A DNA stretch of 64,000 bases from Acidobacteriaceae bacterium (GTDB lineage: Bacteria > Acidobacteriota > Terriglobia > Terriglobales > Acidobacteriaceae): assembly GCA_030041435.1 (NCBI GenBank), contig JASHNW010000077.1, positions 1-64,000 of the forward strand, written 5' to 3'. Below are positions 57,436-64,000 of this stretch, one piece after another. The notes below the pieces were generated by a model. The model was given only the letters and a program-made list of their open reading frames with translations. It made no database searches and was not told the origin of the DNA. The position numbers and the translations under genes were made by a program. Numbering within the stretch: the stretch's first letter is position 1; the number at the start of each line of letters is the position of its first letter.

Positions 57436-58707
57436 ATGGTTCCGGAGAGAACGCATCACCGCATCTCGTTCGAGAAAACGATCGCGAGCGCCCGTCAAAC
57501 CATGGTGCTCAGCGAGATCGCGCGCCTTGCCATCGACAGCTTTCGCGTGGCCAAAGTGCGGTTTGCGCTGACTGCTTTGGGGATGGTGATTGGCACCGCA
57601 TCGGTGATTCTTGTCGTCACCATCTCAGCGACCGGCCGGCAATATATTCTCAGCGAGATTCAGGGCATTGGGACGAATCTGGTCGAGGTGGACTACGCCG
57701 GCGGCGGATCGAGCGCGGTGGTCAACAACCAGTCCGATTTCCTCACCTACGACGACGAATATGCAATCGACTCCCGGGTGCCGGCGGTGGCCGCTTCCTC
57801 AGTCGTGCTGGAAATGCACCAGCGCATCGGGTTCACGGGCGGCATGGTGCGAGAGGTGCTCGTCCTCGGCGTCGAACCTCAGTATCGCCACGTGAGGAAT
57901 CTGGTGCTGCTGGCGGGTCGTTTCTTCGACGAAGAGGACGAAACGACGCATGCCAAAGTGGCCGATGTGACCGAGCCCTTCGCGCAGGCTATGTTTGGCA
58001 GCTCCGCGGCGGCTGTCGGCCGCACCTTTCAGATCAGCGGGATTCCGTTCACCGTGATCGGCACCTTCAAAGAGGGTGTGGAGACTTTCGGCGAGTCCGA
58101 AATTGCGGAACAGACCATCCTGATTCCATATTCGGTGGGCCGCTACTTTATCGGGACCGACAATGTGAACGAGATTTACTTCACGATTCGCGATCAATCC
58201 GATGTGGAAAGCGCAGCCAAACAAATCGTGGATGCGATCAGAACCCGGCACCTTCCCAACTCGGTCTACAAAGCGTCCACCATGACGGCGCTCATCACCA
58301 TGGCCGGGAAAGTGGTGAACGCGCTGACCCTGATGCTGCTGCTGGTTTCCATGGTGACCCTTGCCGTGGGCGGCGTGGGCATCATGAATATCATGCTGGC
58401 GACGGTGCGGGCGCGTACTCGTGAGATCGGCGTCCGCAAAGCGCTGGGAGCCACCTCGCGGGAGATACGGCTGCAGTTTCTCATGGAGGCCGTCTTCGTC
58501 TCTCTCTTTGGTGGCATCATCGGCACGGTGATTGGGCTGGCGATCCCGTTTTCCGTGCGTTTTCTCACTGCTTACCGTATTCCCGTCTCGGGTTGGTCGG
58601 CAGTGGTGGGGCTGGCCGCCTCCACGGCGGTGGGCGTGATTTTCGGAACGCTTCCCGCCAATCGCGCAGCCCGCATGGATCCCATCGAATCCCTGCGCTT
58701 TGAATAG
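57436..58707 (+). CDS. MacB-like ABC transporter permease
   Basis: The 423-residue protein has a first membrane helix (FALTALGMVIGTASVILVV), a periplasmic core (VEPQYRHVRNLVLLAGRFF, FQISGIPFTVIGTFKEG) and three C-terminal helices of an FtsX domain (MLLLVSMVTLAVGGVGIMNI, TREIGVRKALGATSREI). This is the MacB topology without a fused ATPase. No ATPase or membrane-fusion gene is adjacent, so partners lie elsewhere. The start may be ATG 57436 or ATG 57502, the latter nearer the usual N-terminus. Confidence 0.87.
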   Translation: MVPERTHHRISFEKTIASARQTMVLSEIARLAIDSFRVAKVRFALTALGMVIGTASVILVVTISATGRQYILSEIQGIGTNLVEVDYAGGGSSAVVNNQSDFLTYDDEYAIDSRVPAVAASSVVLEMHQRIGFTGGMVREVLVLGVEPQYRHVRNLVLLAGRFFDEEDETTHAKVADVTEPFAQAMFGSSAAAVGRTFQISGIPFTVIGTFKEGVETFGESEIAEQTILIPYSVGRYFIGTDNVNEIYFTIRDQSDVESAAKQIVDAIRTRHLPNSVYKASTMTALITMAGKVVNALTLMLLLVSMVTLAVGGVGIMNIMLATVRARTREIGVRKALGATSREIRLQFLMEAVFVSLFGGIIGTVIGLAIPFSVRFLTAYRIPVSGWSAVVGLAASTAVGVIFGTLPANRAARMDPIESLRFE

Positions 58708-58849
58708 AGGAACCTGCGCCGGCTCACGGGTGACGGGCGTCGCCGGCCGGTCGGCATCAGCTCGACGGTGGCTGCCCCGTGCTAAAATTTAATTAGGAAA
58801 TTCGCGCCTGTATTGAAGATTGGGCAATTCCCCCAGAGGCTGACAGGAC

Positions 58850-60763
58850 TTGTGCGGCATAGTCGGATTCACAACCAAGAGTTGGGATCCTGGTCCAGAG
58901 CGCATCGCGGACGCAACCGCTACGTTGCTCCATCGCGGCCCCGATCAACAGGGCGTGCATCGGTCGACGAGCTGCTGCCTCGGCGCCACCCGTCTCAAGA
59001 TCGTCGATCTTGCCGGCGGCGATCAGCCTGTTTTTTCCGAAGACGGCGATACCGCGATCGTTTTCAATGGGGAGATCTATAACCATCTGGAAGTGCGCAG
59101 AGAACTGGAGTCGCGGGGCCACCGTTTCGGAACGCACTGTGACACCGAGACGGTTCTGCATGCCTTCCTCGAATGGGATACCGCCTGCTTTGCGCGGCTG
59201 CGCGGCATGTTTGCGGTCGCTCTGTGGTGCAACTCGCGGCAGCGTCTGATTCTTGCCCGCGATCGGGTCGGCATCAAGCCCCTTTATCTCGTCGAGCGCG
59301 GAGAGGATATCTTCTTCGCCTCCGAGCTGAAGGGCATCCTGGTTCATCCCGAGATCGAGCGGCGGCTGAACCTCGACGGTCTCGATCCGTACCTCTCCCT
59401 CAACTACGTCCCCTCGCCCTGGACGATGGTGCAGGGAGTCGCGAAGCTGCCCCCTGGCTCGTGGCTGGAATGGCAGAACGGCCGCATTCGGAGGGATGTT
59501 TACTGGCGCATTCCGGAGATGAAACCGGCCGGCCTGTCGCTGGAGGATGCGAAGGCAGAGCTGAATCGGCTGCTGGAGCAGTCGGTCAGGGAGCACATGA
59601 TGTCCGACGTGCCGCTGGGGGTGTGGGTCAGCGGCGGGCTCGACTCCAGCACCATCCTGCACTACGCGGCGCGCGCATCCGGCTCCAGGCTGAGTACCTT
59701 CTCGATTTCGTTCACCGGCCAGAGTTTCGACGAAACTCCATGGATCCGCGAGGTGGTCGGGCGCTACGCTACAGACCACGAGCAGCTCGACCTCAATCCG
59801 GAACTCGATCTGGAAGGCGCGATTCGAGAGCTGGCGTATTATTCCGATGAGCCGAGCGCGGACGCCGGCGCGCTGCCGGTGTGGTTTCTGTCGAAGCTGT
59901 GCAGAACGCGCTGCACGGTGGCCTTCAGCGGAGAAGGCGCGGACGAGGTTTTTGGCGGGTATCTCACCTATCGCGCCAACCGGATTGCGCGGGTGTTGCG
60001 CCATGCACCCGCCGCGTCCATTCGGGTGGCGCTCAAATGCCTGAGCCTATGGCCCGCATCGAACGAAAAGATCAGCCTGGAATATAAGCTCAAGCGCATG
60101 CTGCAGGGCAGCCTGCTTCCTGCCGAACAGGCTCACGTGTACTGGAACGGAACCTTCTCCGAAGCGGAAAAGGCGCGGCTTCTGAAAACACCGTTATCGG
60201 GCACTCATCTGGACATGCTTTCGGAATTGCAGGCGGCGCTGCCCGGCGACGGAGTCGCGCCTTACCTCGCCTTCGATCAGAAGTACTATCTCGCCGACGA
60301 CATCCTGGTGAAGTCGGACCGCATGAGTATGGCCCATTCTGTCGAGGTGCGGCCGCCGTTTCTCGATCATCGCATTATCGAATTTGCCGCTATGCTCCCG
60401 GCAGAACTGAAGATTCACGGCAAGCGGCAGAAGGTCGTGCTGCGGGAGCTGATGCAGCCCCATCTGGCTCCTTCGATCACCCGGCGCAGCAAGATTGGCT
60501 TCGATATTCCGGCTCACGAGTGGTTTCGCGGCCCATTGCGGAGCCTGCTGATGGACACCTTCGAGTCCGCGCAGGCTGAGCATGGCGACTTGTTCCGCTT
60601 CGACCGTATCTGGGAGCTCACCGAACTCCACATGAACCGCAGCATCAACCTGGGCTACCACCTCTGGGGCCTTCTCACTTTGTTCCTCTGGATGAAGAGA
60701 TGGAATATCAGCTCAGCGCCGAGCCTGCAGTCGAAAAGCCAGGCGCTCGCAGTTGGAATCTGA
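58850..60763 (+). CDS. asnB: Glutamine-dependent asparagine synthase, TTG start
   Basis: This class II amidotransferase begins MCGIVGFTT; Cys2 is the glutaminase nucleophile, so the TTG at 58850 must be the start codon. The glutaminase part has LHRGPDQQG and VFNGEIYNHLE. The synthetase part has the PP-loop VWVSGGLDSS, AFSGEGADEVFGGY and DDILVKSDRMSMAHSVEVR. The 637 residues match the AsnB-like enzymes of polysaccharide or exosortase-type loci rather than housekeeping AsnB alone. Its end overlaps the GT39 gene by 64 bases. Confidence 0.9.
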   Translation: MCGIVGFTTKSWDPGPERIADATATLLHRGPDQQGVHRSTSCCLGATRLKIVDLAGGDQPVFSEDGDTAIVFNGEIYNHLEVRRELESRGHRFGTHCDTETVLHAFLEWDTACFARLRGMFAVALWCNSRQRLILARDRVGIKPLYLVERGEDIFFASELKGILVHPEIERRLNLDGLDPYLSLNYVPSPWTMVQGVAKLPPGSWLEWQNGRIRRDVYWRIPEMKPAGLSLEDAKAELNRLLEQSVREHMMSDVPLGVWVSGGLDSSTILHYAARASGSRLSTFSISFTGQSFDETPWIREVVGRYATDHEQLDLNPELDLEGAIRELAYYSDEPSADAGALPVWFLSKLCRTRCTVAFSGEGADEVFGGYLTYRANRIARVLRHAPAASIRVALKCLSLWPASNEKISLEYKLKRMLQGSLLPAEQAHVYWNGTFSEAEKARLLKTPLSGTHLDMLSELQAALPGDGVAPYLAFDQKYYLADDILVKSDRMSMAHSVEVRPPFLDHRIIEFAAMLPAELKIHGKRQKVVLRELMQPHLAPSITRRSKIGFDIPAHEWFRGPLRSLLMDTFESAQAEHGDLFRFDRIWELTELHMNRSINLGYHLWGLLTLFLWMKRWNISSAPSLQSKSQALAVGI

Positions 60764-62547
60764 GCTCCCGCCGGATTCTGCTCTTTGTAGGACTCTTTGC
60801 TGCCGCGGTGTATCTGGGCACCATCGTGTCTCCGCCATCGCTGATGGACGACGTGGACGCGGTGCAGGCGCAAATTGCGCGCAACATGATCAGCTCCGGC
60901 GACTGGGTCACGGCTCATCTCGATGGCGTGCCCTTTCTTGAGAAGCCTCCCCTCATCTACTGGATGATCGCCGTTTCCGACAAAATTTTCGGTGCGCACG
61001 ACTGGTCGGCGCGCATTCCCTGCGCGTTGTCGGCCATCGCTCTGTGCTGTGTGACCGGGGCTTTCGGTATATGGTCGTTCGGGAAACGCGCGGGATTTTA
61101 TGCCGGGTTGTGCATGTCCACCTGCATCGGCCTGTTTCTCTTCACTCGCATCCTCATACCCGATGTGCTGCTGACTCTCACCATTGCGCTCGCTATGTGG
61201 GCGCTGTTGCGAGCCCTCGAAGAGGAGGAGCGGCACCCCCGCGTGTGGGCAGCGGTGTTCGCCGCCTGCATGGCGGTCGGCCTGCTGCTGAAGAGCCTCA
61301 TCGGCATTGTCTTCCCACTGGGAGCCGCCTTCGTCTATTTGCTGATCACGCATCAGCTCCTGGCCAGGCGCACGTGGCAGCGCCTTCGCCCGTTCAGCGG
61401 CATTCTCATCGTTCTGGCCATTGCCGCTCCCTGGCACGTCCTCGCCACGATTCGGAATCCGCCCTACTTCTACTTCACCATGAAGAGCATCCCCGGCCAG
61501 TATCACGGCTTCTGGTGGTTCTTCTTCATCAATGAACAGCTGCTGCGATTTCTGAACCTGCGCTACCCGCGCGATTACGACACGGTGCCGCGCGTTTGGT
61601 TCTGGCTTTTCAATCTCATCTGGCTGTTTCCGTGGAGCGTCTACCTCCCGGCTACTTTCAAGCTGTCGTATCGGCCGACTGATCGCGCCGGACGGGTGCG
61701 GCTCCTTGCGCTCTGCTGGATCGGTTTCGTGATGGTGTTCTTCACCTTCTCCACCACGCAGGAGTATTACTCCATGCCGATCTACCCCGCCATGGCCCTG
61801 CTGATCGGGTCTGCGATGGTACTGGAGACCAGAACAATTCGTCTGGGAACCCGCGCGGTGACGGTGATCTGTGCGGCGGCCGCGATTGCCGCCATCGCCA
61901 TCCTCGTGGCCGTTCGCCACGTGCCCACACCCGGAGACATTTCCGACGCGCTCAGCCCTCACCCCGCAGCCTATAAGCTCTCGCTCGGACACATGGAGGA
62001 CCTGACGCTCAACTCCTTCGCCTACCTGCGCGTGCCGCTGGGTCTGGCTGCGGCGGCATTTGTGATCGGCGTTGTGAGCACGCTGCGCGTCTCCTGGAAA
62101 GGCGTGTACCTGGGCATCGCGATCATGATGGTGGTGTTCTTCCAGGCCGCGCGACTGGCGATGGTCACCTTCGACCCGTATCTGTCGTCCCGGCCTCTGG
62201 TGAAAGCTCTTGAGCGCTCCCCGCAGGGTGGGCTCATCATCGACCATCACTATTTCTGGTTCTCGTCCGTGTTCTTCTACACGGATCGCTCGGCGCTGCT
62301 TCTGAACGGGAGATTCATGGGTCTGGTGTATGGATCCTATGCGCCCACGGCGGCCCACGTATTCATTGACGACACGCAGTTCCAGCAACTCTGGCGCGGC
62401 TCGGCGCGCTACTACATCTTCGCCAAGGACGACCAGGTTGACAACCTGGAAGCGTTAGTCGGGAAAGATCACCTGATCAAAGTCAGGGGCAGCGGAGGGA
62501 AATTCCTCTTCACGAATCAGCCTATCCCGGCAGCGAACGGCTCGTAG
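60700..62547 (+). CDS. GT39/ArnT-like membrane glycosyltransferase
   Basis: The 615-residue GT-C protein has the acidic loop SLMDDVDAVQAQIARNM (about 48-64), EKPPLIYWM and a series of hydrophobic helices, then a soluble C-terminal domain. It would use a polyprenyl-phosphate sugar to modify a lipid or protein on the periplasmic side. It overlaps asnB, so the two are translated together. Unlike the GT39 enzyme at 2-4 kb it has no PDZ-like insert. Confidence 0.83.
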   Translation: MEYQLSAEPAVEKPGARSWNLSSRRILLFVGLFAAAVYLGTIVSPPSLMDDVDAVQAQIARNMISSGDWVTAHLDGVPFLEKPPLIYWMIAVSDKIFGAHDWSARIPCALSAIALCCVTGAFGIWSFGKRAGFYAGLCMSTCIGLFLFTRILIPDVLLTLTIALAMWALLRALEEEERHPRVWAAVFAACMAVGLLLKSLIGIVFPLGAAFVYLLITHQLLARRTWQRLRPFSGILIVLAIAAPWHVLATIRNPPYFYFTMKSIPGQYHGFWWFFFINEQLLRFLNLRYPRDYDTVPRVWFWLFNLIWLFPWSVYLPATFKLSYRPTDRAGRVRLLALCWIGFVMVFFTFSTTQEYYSMPIYPAMALLIGSAMVLETRTIRLGTRAVTVICAAAAIAAIAILVAVRHVPTPGDISDALSPHPAAYKLSLGHMEDLTLNSFAYLRVPLGLAAAAFVIGVVSTLRVSWKGVYLGIAIMMVVFFQAARLAMVTFDPYLSSRPLVKALERSPQGGLIIDHHYFWFSSVFFYTDRSALLLNGRFMGLVYGSYAPTAAHVFIDDTQFQQLWRGSARYYIFAKDDQVDNLEALVGKDHLIKVRGSGGKFLFTNQPIPAANGS

Positions 62548-62571
62548 GATTTCTCGGAAGGGAAGCGCGGT

Positions 62572-63801
62572 TTAAATGTCGCCCGATGTTTTCTGGGCGT
62601 GCAGGGCCGGAGCATGAGCCTCGGCCGATATCCCGCCGGCCCCGGCCTGGAATTCGCGCATCACTTCCTCGGGCCGCACGGGAACCAGTTCTCCATTCAC
62701 AATGCGGTAGTCATGGCTGCGCCAGCGAATCGTTCGGCGCGTGAAACTCACCAGCCAGAGGCAGGTTGCCAGCGCGTCCCACACCGGAATCAGCACCAGA
62801 TTCGCCCAGACGCCCGGCTGTTTGAGCCCCTTTGCGCCCACCAGCAGCGTCAGCAATGACCGGATCGCAAGATACCCACCCAGATACGCCGCCGCAATGC
62901 CGGATGTGGGCGCAATGGCCGCGGCCAGCAAGGCCCAGGGCAATCCCAGCGTGAAGATCAGCCCCGCGTGTCCCCACGGCCGCATGTGGCGCATCACGGT
63001 CAGCCAGCGCAGGCGTTTCAGGAATAGATCGCGAAATGACTGATAATCCGGAACCGTTGAGATGGCATAGGGCAGCAGGACCACTTCGTGCCCGCACGCC
63101 GCGATGGAGCGCCCCACCAGCAGGTCGTCGCCGGGCTTGTTCTCCATCGAGGGGTAGCCGCCAAACTCGCGCAGATGCGTGCGCGTTGTGCAGATCGTGG
63201 GGCCGAGCGCGAACTTCACCCCGTCGAGTTGTTTCGCGACCAGAATGCCGGGATAGAAGTCAGACAGCATCCCAACGTCCTGCAGGCGCTGAACCCAGTT
63301 GTTCTCCTCGGTAGGAACATAAAAACAGGTGACAGCTCCGGTTTTCGGGTCCGCCATCGGAGCAACGAGGCGGCGCAGATAGTTCGGCTCGACCCGCACG
63401 TCGCTGTCGCTGATGACCAGGTGCTCAAACGACGCCTCGTCGGTCAGCCGCGCCAGCTTGGCCACCTTGTCGTTAGCGGCGATGCGGCCCGATCCGATCA
63501 CAATGCGAATCTTTGTGTCGGGAAAGTCTTCCTGCAAACGCCGCAGAACCGGCCACGCGGGATCGTCGGTGTCGCCGATGCAGAAGAGAATCTCGTAATT
63601 CGGATAGTCCTGACGGCAAAAGCTGGCGAAGTTCTCGTAGGCCTCGGGATCCAGTCCCCGCACCGGCTTCAGGTTGCTGACCGGGGGCAGGAATTCACTC
63701 GATTCAAGTCTGGCACTCAGGAAAAACCGCAGGCAGCTATAGAGGGCTATGCCGTAGTAGATGAAGGGAATCGCGGCTAATCCGAGAAAGACGGTTTGCA
63801 T
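62572..63801 (-). CDS. hpnI: HpnI-type hopanoid glycosyltransferase (GT21-like)
   Basis: The 409-residue protein starts MQTVFLGLAAIPFIYYG with a membrane helix. It has ISDSDVRVEPNYLRRLV (DxD), GDDLLVGRSIA and KRLRWLTVMRHMRP, the (Q/R)xxRW motif of processive GT2/GT21 enzymes, then C-terminal helices. HpnI transfers N-acetylglucosamine to bacteriohopanetetrol. The family also resembles ceramide glucosyltransferases, so the acceptor is inferred. ATG 63801 was chosen over the longer frame, whose first 40 residues lack coding character. Confidence 0.8.
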   Translation of the reverse strand: MQTVFLGLAAIPFIYYGIALYSCLRFFLSARLESSEFLPPVSNLKPVRGLDPEAYENFASFCRQDYPNYEILFCIGDTDDPAWPVLRRLQEDFPDTKIRIVIGSGRIAANDKVAKLARLTDEASFEHLVISDSDVRVEPNYLRRLVAPMADPKTGAVTCFYVPTEENNWVQRLQDVGMLSDFYPGILVAKQLDGVKFALGPTICTTRTHLREFGGYPSMENKPGDDLLVGRSIAACGHEVVLLPYAISTVPDYQSFRDLFLKRLRWLTVMRHMRPWGHAGLIFTLGLPWALLAAAIAPTSGIAAAYLGGYLAIRSLLTLLVGAKGLKQPGVWANLVLIPVWDALATCLWLVSFTRRTIRWRSHDYRIVNGELVPVRPEEVMREFQAGAGGISAEAHAPALHAQKTSGDI

Positions 63802-63978
63802 GGACAAGGTCGCCAGCAGCGCACATGGAGGTGAGCTTTTTGCCAGACACAACCCTGCAAGAATACCATACGCAGGTCGCGCCCGATTCGCGCCCTCACC
63901 GCGCGAGGGGTCCCTGCCCATCCTGACCAGCGCCTCTCCGAACTCGGCCCCCTGGCGCGTTTTTATACAATGAGGCTG

Positions 63979-64000
63979 TGCCTCCTCAACTCGCCGACCA
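63979..64000 (+). CDS. Possible 5' end of a gene cut by the window edge
   Basis: A -10-like TATACAAT (63964-63971) precedes GTG at 63979, which opens an uninterrupted frame (VPPQLAD) to the window edge. The spacing would give a leaderless or near-leaderless mRNA. Seven codons are too few to support a product. An overlapping ATG in another frame (63971) is the alternative. Confidence 0.2.

Noticed and set aside
54864-58424. 1186-aa open frame on the + strand
   Set aside because: It is antisense to the GH38-like gene and then out of frame with the MacB-like permease; it has no domain pattern.

Overview
The window looks like chromosomal DNA of a soil-type Acidobacteriota (Terriglobia/Acidobacteriaceae style). 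The evidence is the GC-rich coding, two very large Oar-like TonB-dependent receptors with an N-terminal carboxypeptidase-regulatory domain, a PadR/ADOP-like permease locus, many secreted plant-polysaccharide enzymes and a hopanoid glycosyltransferase. This is inference from gene content; no rRNA gene is present to confirm it.

Layout. 1-6.2 kb: a small interrupted gene, rbfA, nrnA, a GT39 glycosyltransferase with a PDZ-like domain inserted in its C-terminal region, a double GNAT protein and a cytidylate-kinase-like protein. 6.2-11.7 kb: mutS2 and the divergent ilvA. ilvA is preceded by what looks like a complete translation-coupled attenuator: promoter, isoleucine-rich leader peptide, antiterminator and terminator. 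It is followed by a four-helix-bundle gene flanked by heptanucleotide tandem repeats. 11.9-14.4 kb: a sulfolipid pair, sqdB-sqdX. 14.4-22.1 kb: radical SAM protein, M48 protease, aldo/keto reductase, GluQ-RS, small zinc-ribbon protein, gatC-gatA and a CAAX-type protease. 22.1-26.2 kb: a toxin-antitoxin locus whose toxin is broken, citrate synthase, thiO with an odd terminator-bearing upstream region, and a 49-aa/DUF3175 pair. 26.2-30.7 kb: a divergent PadR/ABC-transporter locus sharing a perfect 13-bp inverted repeat.

30.8-42.6 kb is a plant-polysaccharide region. A GH127-family protein lies on the + strand. On the - strand a LacI regulator and an SGNH hydrolase are followed by an Oar-like receptor, a beta-helix protein and a glycosidase; the last three overlap one another. 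A perfect LacI-type operator lies upstream of the receptor. tRNA-Ser(CGA) follows at 43.0 kb. 43.3-46.2 kb holds three uncharacterised genes: a 715-aa Trp/Cys-rich protein, a small CCGG protein and a DUF1360 membrane protein.

46.2-57.1 kb is a pectin region: a MITE-like inverted repeat, a FadR/GntR-type palindrome, a second Oar-like receptor, a GH28 polygalacturonase fused to a CE8 pectinesterase, and an opposing large GH38-like glycosidase. 57.4-64 kb: a MacB-like permease, a TTG-initiated asparagine synthase overlapping a second GT39 enzyme, and hpnI.

The most unusual items are the apparently leaderless Ile leader peptide and attenuator in front of ilvA, the heptad-repeat/four-helix-bundle cassette, the candidate structured RNA ending in a perfect terminator upstream of thiO, the DUF1360-CCGG-715-aa trio, and the PDZ insertion in a GT39 enzyme.
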